Shown: one piece after another, positions 30,715 through 39,317 of the stretch
How positions within the stretch are numbered: position 1 is the stretch's first letter
How the letters are laid out: each line of letters starts with the position of its first letter
Assembly: GCF_002836355.1 (NCBI RefSeq)
Contig: NZ_PJCA01000033.1
Coordinates: 1 to 64,000 of the forward strand
Source of the DNA: Moritella sp. Urea-trap-13
GTDB lineage: Bacteria; Pseudomonadota; Gammaproteobacteria; Enterobacterales; Moritellaceae
DNA length: 64,000 bases
Direction of reading: 5' to 3'
The notes under the pieces: model-generated
The model's database searches: none
Seen by the model: the letters and a program-made list of their open reading frames with translations, nothing else
Told to the model about the DNA's origin: nothing
Position numbers and translations under genes: made by a program

Positions 30715-31626
30715 TCAGGCTTTTAATTTTTGTACGCCACTGACAACCAGCAACACCATAAAGCCTGCCAATAATCCGACTAAGCCATCGATTACAATCG
30801 GTGCGAGAGTACTGATGACCACGTTATGTACTAAGGCCTCTGGTAACATAGTCAGTAGCGTGTGGACGACATCGTGAGATCCTGGAATACTGTGCAGGAC
30901 AATACTGCCACCAACCAAGAACATAGCAACGGTCCCTATCACCGCTAATGAGCGCATCAGTTTTGGTGCGAAAGTCAGTAGGCCATTACCCAAGTAATAT
31001 TTTAGTGTTTTTACTTGGCTATTATTGACTAAGTATAAACCGACATCGTCCATCTTGACGATGCCAGCAACTAGACCATACACGCCTACAGTCATGAGTA
31101 GGGCAATTAAGCTCACCACGGTTAACTGCGTTGTTAATGATTGAATTTGTACTGTGCCTAAGGCAATAACAATAATTTCGGCAGATAATATAAAATCGGT
31201 TCTAATCGCGCCTTTGACTTTTTGGTTTTCGAACTCTTCAACTGACAGTCCAGCTAATGCATCATCGTCGCTGTCATTCTCATCCGCGGCTGTCGATTTA
31301 GCATGATGAAGCTTCTCGGCACCTTCAAAGCACAAAAATAAGCCGCCGATAAGTAACAGGGGGGTAATTAACCAAGGGGCGATAGCGCTAATAAGGAGTG
31401 CGGCAGGTACTAGAATCGCTTTGTTCTTAAAAGAACCTTTAGCGACTTTCCAAACCACGGGCAGTTCGCGGTCGGCGCTGACACCGGATACTTGTTGGGC
31501 GTTGAGTGCCAGATCATCACCTAACACACCAGCGGTCTTCTTCGCGGCGACTTTTGTCATTAGTGCGACATCATCCAGTACCGATGCAATATCATCGAGT
31601 AGGGCGATTAAACTTAATCCAGCCAT
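30715..31626 (-). CDS. DUF808 family inner-membrane protein (YedI-like)
   Basis: This 303-aa polytopic membrane protein begins with the DUF808 signature (MAGLSLIALLDDIASVLDDVA, VAAKKTAGVLGDDLALNAQQV). It has several hydrophobic helices, including LVPAALLISAIAPWLITPLLLIGGLF and two near the C-terminus, and an acidic loop (AADENDSDDDALAG). Function is unknown. The ribosome site AGGAG is 8 nt before the ATG. It stands alone between two terminator-like hairpins. Confidence 0.82.
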   Translation of the reverse strand: MAGLSLIALLDDIASVLDDVALMTKVAAKKTAGVLGDDLALNAQQVSGVSADRELPVVWKVAKGSFKNKAILVPAALLISAIAPWLITPLLLIGGLFLCFEGAEKLHHAKSTAADENDSDDDALAGLSVEEFENQKVKGAIRTDFILSAEIIVIALGTVQIQSLTTQLTVVSLIALLMTVGVYGLVAGIVKMDDVGLYLVNNSQVKTLKYYLGNGLLTFAPKLMRSLAVIGTVAMFLVGGSIVLHSIPGSHDVVHTLLTMLPEALVHNVVISTLAPIVIDGLVGLLAGFMVLLVVSGVQKLKA

Positions 31627-31713
31627 GGTTGCTCTCCTGTGAGCTAAATTGGTCTACCAGTTTCATAAAAAGTCTTATAAAACAGTATAAACAAAAAGAT
31701 ACAACCAGTATAA

Positions 31714-31742
31714 ATAAAAAAACCTGCTCGGGAGCAGGTTTT
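31714..31742 (-). terminator. Terminator of the DEAD-box helicase gene
   Basis: The stem AACCTGCTC / GAGCAGGTT is flanked by an A tract on its left, which is a T tract on the minus strand, directly after the helicase stop codon. Confidence 0.85.
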
Positions 31743-31747
31743 TAGGA

Positions 31748-33130
31748 TTAATCTTCTTCGTGACCATCGTCGATGATTTCAGCTCTTGGCTTTCTCTTCA
31801 TCGGAGCGAAACCGCTATCCACAGCACTTGCCATTGAATCGCGCATAGATTGTTTCTTCTCTTGCTTCGGCGCTGTGTTCTGCTTGTGCGTAGGAGCATT
31901 TTTATCACCTTTACGCGCCAGCTTGGTTGGGCGACCTTGATTGCTAGCCGGCAAGCGTTTCTTCGCTGGTTTTGGTTTAAGGCCTTTAAACTTAGCTTCA
32001 AAACCTTCTAGCATAGTGCAAGGCAGTTTTACTTTTAAGTAGCTTTCGATCTTACCAAATGAAAGCCAATCTTTCGGGCTTACTAGTGAGATAGCAATAC
32101 CTGTTGCGCCAGCACGACCAGTACGACCAGTACGGTGAATAAAGTCTTCTGGGTTAATCGGTAAATCAAAGTTGATAACATGGCTTAATGTACGGATATC
32201 AAGACCACGAGCGGCAACGTCTGTTGCAACTAATACTTCAACACGACCACGGCGGAAATCTTCTAAGGTACGTTTACGTTGATTTTGTAACATGTCACCG
32301 TGAATTGAAGTGGCATTGATATCGTTATCAACTAATAATTTTGCTAGACGTTCAGTATCTGATTTTGTTGCAGTGAAGATCAACAGTTGGCGATAGTCTT
32401 CAGTCTTAGCAATATGGACTAATTGTTCTTCTTTGTGCGTTAAATTGTCAGAGAAATACAGACGCTGTTCAATCTTTTCATGTTGATCGTTTGAACGGTT
32501 AATCTCAATACGTTCTGGTGCGCGTAATACTTGGTTACAAATATTTGCTACATCAACGTGCTCTAGTGTTGCAGAGAACAGCATAGTTTGACGTTTTACG
32601 TTTGGCGCGCTGTTTGAAATTGCAGATACGTCATCACGGAAACCCATGTCTAACATACGGTCAGCTTCATCTAGCACTAAAAATTCTAAGTGCTCAAGTG
32701 AAATAGATCTGCCACGGATATGATCAAGCAGACGACCTGGTGTCGCAATTAACACCTCTGGATTTTTACGCAGTAATTTTTCTTGGTGTTGAAACGACTC
32801 ACGACCAATAATCAATTGGATTTGATAGTCTAGGCTCATGCCCAAGTGTTTCATGTTTGCATGTACTTGGATCGCAAGCTCACGTGTTGGTGCTAAGATC
32901 ACAGCACGTACAGCACGGTGCTCGAAACGACGTTGCTTTAACATACGTTGTAATATTGGCAGACCATAAGCAATGGTTTTACCACTACCCGTTTGCGATG
33001 TAGCCATGATGTCACAGCCACCTAAAATAAGTGGGATAGCTGCTTCCTGCACCTCTGTTGCTTGTTCAAATCCTAAATGTTCGATTGAACTGATTAAACG
33101 TGGGTCGATACCGAAATCTTGAAAGCGCAA
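31748..33130 (-). CDS. DEAD-box ATP-dependent RNA helicase (SrmB/RhlE-like)
   Basis: This SF2 RNA helicase of 460 aa has motif Q, motif I ATSQTGSGKT, Ia APTRELA, Ib TPGRLLD, motif II DEAD (VLDEADRMLDMGF), III SAT, V ATDVAARGLDI and VI HRTGRTGRAG. A basic, low-complexity tail from about residue 385 (KPKPAKKRLPASNQGRPT and onward) suggests RNA binding. The DEADRMLDMGF and LFSATLE wording is closest to SrmB, which works in 50S assembly, but subgroup assignment is not certain. The start codon is TTG with GAGGT 7 nt upstream. Confidence 0.88.
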   Translation of the reverse strand: MRFQDFGIDPRLISSIEHLGFEQATEVQEAAIPLILGGCDIMATSQTGSGKTIAYGLPILQRMLKQRRFEHRAVRAVILAPTRELAIQVHANMKHLGMSLDYQIQLIIGRESFQHQEKLLRKNPEVLIATPGRLLDHIRGRSISLEHLEFLVLDEADRMLDMGFRDDVSAISNSAPNVKRQTMLFSATLEHVDVANICNQVLRAPERIEINRSNDQHEKIEQRLYFSDNLTHKEEQLVHIAKTEDYRQLLIFTATKSDTERLAKLLVDNDINATSIHGDMLQNQRKRTLEDFRRGRVEVLVATDVAARGLDIRTLSHVINFDLPINPEDFIHRTGRTGRAGATGIAISLVSPKDWLSFGKIESYLKVKLPCTMLEGFEAKFKGLKPKPAKKRLPASNQGRPTKLARKGDKNAPTHKQNTAPKQEKKQSMRDSMASAVDSGFAPMKRKPRAEIIDDGHEED

Positions 33131-33350
33131 AGAAGCTACCTCTTAAATAGAATTGAATAAATATAATTGCTAGAAAGCATTTATGGGGCAGGAACTATAT
33201 AGGAGCATTGCTCAAATTCCAACCCTATTTTCTAGTCGATGCTTACTATTGTACAGCATAAACCGAGCAGGCTAGCAGAAATAAACCATTATCCTCTTTT
33301 AAAAACCTTATAGGAATTTTGTATTAGTGAAAAAACAGCAGATATTCAAG

Positions 33351-33377
33351 CAATTTTGGCAATTTTGGCAATATTGG
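33351..33377 (+). repeat. Three tandem 9-bp repeats upstream of the degenerate kinase gene
   Basis: CAATTTTGG, CAATTTTGG and CAATATTGG follow each other without gaps, 37 bp before the start codon of the next gene. This may be a slippage-prone tract or a binding site. Confidence 0.7.
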
Positions 33378-33414
33378 CTAAATTTATTAGATAAGAATTA
33401 AAAGGATGACAGGT

Positions 33415-35052
33415 ATGCGAGCGATCAAGGTCGATTCCAATAAAATAATTTTACAGTCTTCGTTATTCAGTAAAATACGAACGTTAATATTAATTATGTT
33501 AGCGTCTGTGATTGCCGTTATATTCATTACTATTGCAGTGTTGAGTCAACAAGTGGCACCGCTGCAGGCTGAAATATTAACAACGCTGAAAACAAATTTG
33601 CTACTGGTTACATTACCGTTATTACTTACCGCCCTGGTTATTTCGAAGGTGGTATTACAGAGATTGATTTCTCAACCTTTAGCGATACTGCAGCAACAAT
33701 GCCAAGCTGCGGCTGCGAATAGTGACAGTCCTTATGCATCATTTAGTTCTCCTTATATTGAGTTAGACGGGCTGGTGGATTTACTGAATTCACAGCAGCA
33801 GAACATGGCTGAAGCTAAGAGCAATAAATTACAGCTCGCGCAATCTAAGCAACATTTTGTCGAAAACTTAACGAATGATATTCGCACCCCAATGAATAGT
33901 ATTTTGGGAACTGCTGAGCTATTGTGTGAAATGCCACAAGATATGAAATCAGCAGAATATTTGAAGTTAATGCAACAGTCTGCCACCCATATGCAAATGG
34001 TGCTAAATGATGTCGTGGATTATTCTAAAATAGAGTCGGGAAATTTAGAGTTAGCAGAAGTGCGTTTTGATTTATTAGCCATACTAGATCGGGTTTATAC
34101 TTCCCTGCGACCATTAATAAATCATAATTTACGGGTACGTTTTAGTTTGAATTACGATGAAGATTTACACCGCTTCTATATTGGCGATCCGGTTCGCCTG
34201 CAACAAGTGTTAGTTAACTTGGTCGCTAATGCGTTGAAATTTACCGATAGAGGATTTGTAGAGCTCAAAGTCATCTGCAGTCAGGTTGATGATAGCCATG
34301 AAAACGGTGAAATGGCTGATCTTGTTTTTACTATTAGTGATTCGGGGATCGGTATTCCAGTGACCAAGCTAGCGCACTTATTTGATAACGAACAACTGCC
34401 GTATAATCATAAGTCGAATGACTTACCTAGTGGTGGTCTAAGCTTAGCCATTTGCTCGCGTTTAATTAACCTGATGCAAGGGCATCTACAGGTGGACAGT
34501 ACGTTAGGTGAAGGGGCGCAGTTTAAAATAAATTTAAGATTACTTCGTGCTTATCAATTACGTGCTCAGCATATAGTCGGTAGTAATGATCTCGCCGTCG
34601 ATAAATTAGCGGGACTGAAAGTATTACTGATCGAAGATAATAAAATAAATCAACTGGTCGCTCAGCAAATGATGACACAGTTGCAGATGCAGGTCGTTAC
34701 CGCAAATAACGGTTTAGCAGCGCTAGAGCTCATGCCTAAATATAACTTTGATGTTATTTATATGCAGATACCAGGTGCGGATGGTATTGCGACCACTAAA
34801 ATGTTGCGTTCTGGTTGCAGTGATAATACTAGTTTTAGTCATAATAACACCCCCATTATCGCGTTAGTTGAGGATGCCTTAAAGTTTGATTTACAGAGTT
34901 GTTTGCATGCTCAGATGCAAGGCTGTATTAATAAACCCATATCCAGACAAGGCTTAATTGATGAGACTGTGCGTGTACTCGGTTTTGAGCTGCCTGTCTC
35001 TGATGTGGTATTACCGTTCAATAAAAAAATAAAAGTCGGCTCAGAAGAATAA
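33415..35052 (+). CDS. Degenerate hybrid histidine kinase lacking both phosphoacceptors
   Basis: This protein of about 545 aa has two membrane helices (about 22-43 and 62-81) with only a short loop between them, a HisKA-like helix pair, an HATPase_c domain and a C-terminal receiver domain. The H-box reads TNDIRTPMN, so the phosphoacceptor His is Asn (N154). The N box (LVNLVANALKFTDRG) and G1 (SDSGIGIP, D309) look intact, but G2 is SGGLSL instead of GxGLGL. In the receiver, the acidic pair (E407, D408) and the lysine (K507) remain, but the phosphoacceptor Asp is Gln (YMQIPGADG, Q451, with two residues missing) and the conserved Thr/Ser is V485. It is full-length and in frame, not a pseudogene by frameshift. 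Start ATG 33415 has AAAGGA 8 nt upstream. Confidence 0.85.
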   Translation: MRAIKVDSNKIILQSSLFSKIRTLILIMLASVIAVIFITIAVLSQQVAPLQAEILTTLKTNLLLVTLPLLLTALVISKVVLQRLISQPLAILQQQCQAAAANSDSPYASFSSPYIELDGLVDLLNSQQQNMAEAKSNKLQLAQSKQHFVENLTNDIRTPMNSILGTAELLCEMPQDMKSAEYLKLMQQSATHMQMVLNDVVDYSKIESGNLELAEVRFDLLAILDRVYTSLRPLINHNLRVRFSLNYDEDLHRFYIGDPVRLQQVLVNLVANALKFTDRGFVELKVICSQVDDSHENGEMADLVFTISDSGIGIPVTKLAHLFDNEQLPYNHKSNDLPSGGLSLAICSRLINLMQGHLQVDSTLGEGAQFKINLRLLRAYQLRAQHIVGSNDLAVDKLAGLKVLLIEDNKINQLVAQQMMTQLQMQVVTANNGLAALELMPKYNFDVIYMQIPGADGIATTKMLRSGCSDNTSFSHNNTPIIALVEDALKFDLQSCLHAQMQGCINKPISRQGLIDETVRVLGFELPVSDVVLPFNKKIKVGSEE

Positions 35053-35087
35053 TTTTAATCGACTATCCTCAGTTATGCAGGATTTAC

Positions 35088-35234
35088 TTATGCGACCATC
35101 ATGCTTTTTAGCGCAAGCTGGTCGGTAATATCAAGGTTCAGTTCATCACACGCTTCTTCAAATGTTTTACCTAAATGGCAAATGTACATTTCAATCGCGA
35201 TAAGGTGATTCTGTAATGCTTGTTGCTGTTCCAT
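35088..35234 (-). CDS. Small hypothetical protein, 48 aa
   Basis: This short ORF has a good ribosome site (GGAG, 9 nt before the ATG). The product begins MEQQQALQNHLIAIEMYICH and ends TDQLALKSMMVA. It has two cysteines, a mixed helical character and no membrane helix. It lies antisense-free between the degenerate kinase and the YhhN gene, facing the kinase. I do not recognise a family. Real translation is likely given the ribosome site and normal amino-acid composition, but the small size keeps confidence moderate. Confidence 0.55.
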   Translation of the reverse strand: MEQQQALQNHLIAIEMYICHLGKTFEEACDELNLDITDQLALKSMMVA

Positions 35235-35444
35235 GATAATAATCTCCATCAGTGTTTATTAGCCGTTTTATGAGTGAATAAACTAGTCTAGTTCGCTAAT
35301 TTCTGTCTAGCATTTCGTTAATATTACAGGTTGTTATGTTTATAATTGTTAACCCACGCACATTTATAGCGTTTTAATGCTTGTATATACCAGTGGGAAT
35401 GACTCAGAATTGAGCATTTATTCAATGCGATGGAAGAGTCAAAA

Positions 35445-36089
35445 ATGGACGTTACAACGACGCTAATAATAAGCACACTGATTATCTTGGTGTCCGCAGC
35501 ACTGCACTTATATGGTGCCTATAAAGAACGAAAATGGTTGTTCTATGTATTCAAACCGATCACGACATTGGCAATTGCGGCGCTATGCTGGCATCTAGCC
35601 CCAACCCTCAGTGATTATGTTTGGCTTATCTTACTAGGGCTATTGTTGTCGACCTTAGGTGATATCTTCCTGATGCTCCCCAAAGATAGGTTTATCCCCG
35701 GTTTATTAAGCTTCTTAGTAGCCCATGTTGCTTACATTATTGCTTTTTCTATGCAGCTAGATCTGACTTATACTTGGGCGCTTATCATGCCTTTAATCCT
35801 TGTCGCAATGCTGTATTTAACCATACTGTGGCCATCACTCGCGGCAATGAAAGCGCCAGTTTTTGTGTACATGAGTATTATTGTCATCATGGCATGGATC
35901 AGTGGCGAACGTTACTTTAGTCTAAATAGCTCAACCAGTCTTTATGCCTTTATTGGTGCCATTGTGTTTTTGTTTTCAGACGCAACACTGGCATTCGATC
36001 GATTTAAGAAACAGTTCCATAGTGCTTATGGCGTTATTATTGTAAGCTATTATCTTGCTCAGTATTTTATTGCGCTATCAGTTATATAA
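35445..36089 (+). CDS. YhhN family membrane protein (lysoplasmalogenase-like)
   Basis: This polytopic inner-membrane protein of about 214 aa has some eight hydrophobic helices. Family marks are LLLSTLGDIFLMLPKDRFIPGLLSFLVAH, where the conserved GD...L and FxxGL...F.AH of YhhN/TMEM86 proteins are visible, and GAIVFLFSDATLAFDRF near the C-terminus. Some TMEM86 relatives hydrolyse lysoplasmalogen; bacterial members are mostly uncharacterised. Start ATG 35445 has GGAAGAG 6 nt upstream, better than the ATG at 35430, which overlaps that site. Confidence 0.8.
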   Translation: MDVTTTLIISTLIILVSAALHLYGAYKERKWLFYVFKPITTLAIAALCWHLAPTLSDYVWLILLGLLLSTLGDIFLMLPKDRFIPGLLSFLVAHVAYIIAFSMQLDLTYTWALIMPLILVAMLYLTILWPSLAAMKAPVFVYMSIIVIMAWISGERYFSLNSSTSLYAFIGAIVFLFSDATLAFDRFKKQFHSAYGVIIVSYYLAQYFIALSVI

Positions 36090-36136
36090 ACAGCTATCTG
36101 AAGGTGTCAACGTCGTTACAGTAAGGGAATTAATTC

Positions 36137-38050
36137 GTGGCTAAAATAAATTTATCTGGACTGGCTATTTATCCATTAAAGTCTGCAAAAGCAATTAACT
36201 TAACCCAATCACAGGTCAGTGAGATGGGTTTAGATCATGATCGCCGTTTTATGATTAGTGACATGCAAGGACAGTTTATTACCGGTCGAACGCAGCCTAA
36301 AATTTCGACCATCAAGATTGAAGTTGCTGCCCAAGGGATTATGCTGTCAGCGCCAAAAATGCCGCCGATTGCCTTCACGTTTAAAGAGTTACAACCGAAT
36401 TATACTGATGTAACGATCTGGGACTCGATTGTTCAAGGTCAGCATTGTAGCTATGATATTAATCGCTGGTTAATGAAATTTCTGGATATTGATTGCCAGT
36501 TACTGTATTTCGGTGCGCAGTCTTCACGCCAAGTCGCGAATGTTGATAAGCAGACGGGCTTTGCTGATGGTTATCCACTGTTATTAATCTCACAAGCTTC
36601 GCTAGATGAACTTAACCGTAGTACCGCACGACCAATCGATATGCGTCAATTCCGAACTAACTTAGTCGTGACTGGTTGTGAACCTTTTGCCGAAGACACT
36701 TGGAAGCGGATCAAGATAGGTGATGCTAAGTTTGAATTAGTCAAAGCCTGTGAACGTTGTATCTTTACGACATTGAGCCCTGGCGAGACCCATTTTGCTG
36801 ATGATAAAGAGCCACTTAAAACGCTAATTTTATTCCGCAAAGATAACGATGGCCGAATTGATTTCGGCCAAAACTTAATTAGTCATAACGATGCCGTGAT
36901 TAAGTTGGGTGATAGTATTGAAGTATTGGAATATCATGCCCCTAAGTTTTATGCCGATAATCGCCCTAAACAGCAACCAGTGGTATTAGCACCCAAATCG
37001 ATAGTGAAACATCCTGCTCAGCAACAAGCTAAAACCTTATGGGGCAAAGGCGAAACCCGCCAGTTATGTTGTGTCGCGGTTATTGATGAAACGCCAGATA
37101 CTAAAACGTTTCGTTTTCGGGTTGAACCCGCTGCGCTATTGAATTATAAACCGGGGCAATTCATTACGCTTAATCTAAAGATTGGTCAGGATCTGGTGAT
37201 GCGCAACTATACCTTGTCATCATCACCCAGCCGACCAGACTTATTAGCGATTACGGTAAAGCGTGTGCCTGAAGGTAAAGCTTCCAACTGGTTGAATGAT
37301 AATTTAACGGTTGGCGGTCGCTTAGGCGCATCATCACCGCGTGGCCCATTTCATGCATTTACTGCGACAACACAGAAATTACTATTACTGTCAGCTGGCA
37401 GTGGTATTACCCCTATGCTGTCGATGGCGCGGTATTATGCCGATACTGAATGTGATAAAGACATTGTCTTCTTTTACAGTGCAAAAACTGCCGAAGACTT
37501 GATTGCCCTTGATGAACTACAGCTACTGACACGTCAGCATACCAATATGCGCTTGCTATTAACCTTAACAGGTGAAAAAAAACAAAGTGATTGGACAGGG
37601 TTAACGGGGCGTATTGATCAGCAAATGCTAGCTGATGTGGTGCGTGATATTAATGAACGCTCTGTGTATGTCTGTGGTCCTGAAGCGTTTATGAGTACCA
37701 TGACCTCGGCGTTAACGGCGCTAAATGTATCCGCTGAGCAACAGTTTACTGAAAGCTTTGGTGATCATAAACATTCAGAGACGCCGGGTAAGCCGGTGAA
37801 TATCCTATTGGATAGTTGGGACACCAGCTTTGTTGGTGATAACAAAACCACCTTATTAGAACAAGCAGAAAAAAATGGCGTAAATATCCCTTATAACTGC
37901 CGAGCGGGTTACTGCGGTGTTTGTCGAGTGACCTTAGAATCGGGTGAAGTACGGGTACTTGCCGATCATGCATTAACTGATGATGGTAAAAAGGCTAAAA
38001 AAATACTGGCGTGTAGTTGCATACCACAAACGGATGTAGTTATTAGTTAG
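36137..38050 (+). CDS. MOSC-domain / ferredoxin-NAD(P) reductase / 2Fe-2S fusion protein
   Basis: This 637-aa three-part flavo-iron-sulfur protein starts with a YcbX-like MOSC region (residues about 1-270: YPLKSAKAINL, GLDHDRRFMISD, VKACERCIFTT). Next comes a ferredoxin-reductase module with the FAD motif RNYTLSSSPSRPD and the NAD(P) block LLSAGSGITPMLSMARYY, ending at YVCGPEAFM. The C-terminus is a plant-type 2Fe-2S ferredoxin (CRAGYCGVC plus ACSC). MOSC proteins of this type reduce N-hydroxylated compounds; the fused reductase would let one chain take electrons from NAD(P)H. The start is GTG with AAGGGA 8 nt upstream. Confidence 0.85.
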   Translation: MAKINLSGLAIYPLKSAKAINLTQSQVSEMGLDHDRRFMISDMQGQFITGRTQPKISTIKIEVAAQGIMLSAPKMPPIAFTFKELQPNYTDVTIWDSIVQGQHCSYDINRWLMKFLDIDCQLLYFGAQSSRQVANVDKQTGFADGYPLLLISQASLDELNRSTARPIDMRQFRTNLVVTGCEPFAEDTWKRIKIGDAKFELVKACERCIFTTLSPGETHFADDKEPLKTLILFRKDNDGRIDFGQNLISHNDAVIKLGDSIEVLEYHAPKFYADNRPKQQPVVLAPKSIVKHPAQQQAKTLWGKGETRQLCCVAVIDETPDTKTFRFRVEPAALLNYKPGQFITLNLKIGQDLVMRNYTLSSSPSRPDLLAITVKRVPEGKASNWLNDNLTVGGRLGASSPRGPFHAFTATTQKLLLLSAGSGITPMLSMARYYADTECDKDIVFFYSAKTAEDLIALDELQLLTRQHTNMRLLLTLTGEKKQSDWTGLTGRIDQQMLADVVRDINERSVYVCGPEAFMSTMTSALTALNVSAEQQFTESFGDHKHSETPGKPVNILLDSWDTSFVGDNKTTLLEQAEKNGVNIPYNCRAGYCGVCRVTLESGEVRVLADHALTDDGKKAKKILACSCIPQTDVVIS

Positions 38051-38200
38051 GTCATAATGCTGATGTATTGGGGGTTATTACTTTTAATATGAGTTTTAAA
38101 TATGATCTTAAATATTAGATGTATAAATATAACGGTTCTCAAATTGTAATTAAATAAGTAGTGCTTTAAAATTTACCTACTTATGTATAGGAGTTAACAA

Positions 38201-39217
38201 ATGAAACGTACACTTGCCATTGAATTTTCGCGCGTCGTTGAAGCGGCTGCCCTTGCTGGTTATAAATGGCTAGGCCGTGGTGATAAGAATATTGCCGATG
38301 GTGCTGCAGTTGAAGCCATGCGTGTGATGTTAAACAAAATTGATATTGATGGTGAGATCGTCATTGGTGAAGGTGAAATCGATGAAGCACCTATGCTCTA
38401 TATCGGTGAAAAAGTCGGTACCAAAATAGCCGGTGCTGATGCGGTCGATATCGCGGTAGACCCGATTGAAGGCACGCGCATGACTGCGATGGGTCAGTCC
38501 AATGCGGTTGCTGTACTAGCCGTTGGTGAGAAAGGCGCATTTCTAAAAGCACCTGACATGTATATGGAAAAATTAGTCGTTGGCCCAGATGCGAAAGACG
38601 CCATTGATTTAAATTTATCGCTTGAAGACAATATTCGTAATGTCGCTAAGGCGCTGAATAAAGACCTCACAGAGTTAACTGTCGTGACTTTAGCTAAACC
38701 ACGTCACGATTCAACAATTAAAGCGATGCAAGCGATGGGTGTGCGTGTATTCGCACTACCTGATGGTGATGTCGCTGCGTCTATCTTATGTTGTATGCCA
38801 GATAGCGAAGTCGATATGATGTATTGCATTGGTGGCGCGCCTGAAGGGGTTATCTCGGCGGCGGCAATACGTGCAATGGACGGTAACATGCAGGCGCGAT
38901 TATTAGCACGTCATGATGTGAAAGGTGATACGCCCGAAAACCGCGCTGCAGGTGAAATTGAAATTTCACGTTGTCAGGCATTAGGCTTGGTTGTTGGTGA
39001 GATCTTACCGCTGGATAAATTAGCAAAAACCGATAATGTGATTTTTGCCGCGACAGGTATTACCAAAGGTGATTTGGTTGAAGGTGTGCAGCGTAAAGGT
39101 AATATTGCTACCACGGAAACTTTGGTTATTCGTGGTAAGTCAGGCACCATTCGTCGCATTAAGTCAATACATATGCTTAACCGTAAAGGCGCAGATCTGC
39201 AGAGTATCATTCTTTAA
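38201..39217 (+). CDS. glpX: Class II fructose-1,6-bisphosphatase GlpX
   Basis: GlpX hydrolyses fructose 1,6-bisphosphate in gluconeogenesis. The 338-aa protein is collinear with E. coli GlpX: the N-terminal block MKRTLAIEFSRVVEAAALA, the metal-binding IVIGEGEIDEAPMLYIGE, AVDPIEGTRMTAMGQSNAVAV, and the IGGAPEGVISAAAIRAM loop. The ribosome site TAGGAG is 7 nt upstream of the ATG. It is monocistronic here, not in a glpFKX operon. Confidence 0.95.
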   Translation: MKRTLAIEFSRVVEAAALAGYKWLGRGDKNIADGAAVEAMRVMLNKIDIDGEIVIGEGEIDEAPMLYIGEKVGTKIAGADAVDIAVDPIEGTRMTAMGQSNAVAVLAVGEKGAFLKAPDMYMEKLVVGPDAKDAIDLNLSLEDNIRNVAKALNKDLTELTVVTLAKPRHDSTIKAMQAMGVRVFALPDGDVAASILCCMPDSEVDMMYCIGGAPEGVISAAAIRAMDGNMQARLLARHDVKGDTPENRAAGEIEISRCQALGLVVGEILPLDKLAKTDNVIFAATGITKGDLVEGVQRKGNIATTETLVIRGKSGTIRRIKSIHMLNRKGADLQSIIL

Positions 39218-39254
39218 AGCGTGTCTAAAAATAAAGACTGATGGGATAGATAAC

Positions 39255-39283
39255 AAAAAGCCGCGTCAATAACGCGGCTTTTT
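39255..39283. terminator. Bidirectional terminator between glpX and the DAHP synthase gene
   Basis: The perfect stem AAAAAGCCGCG / CGCGGCTTTTT with loop TCAATAA has T tracts on both strands, between two convergent genes. Confidence 0.88.
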
Positions 39284-39317
39284 AATTTCTACAATATAGT
39301 ACTATTTAGTGCTGCGC

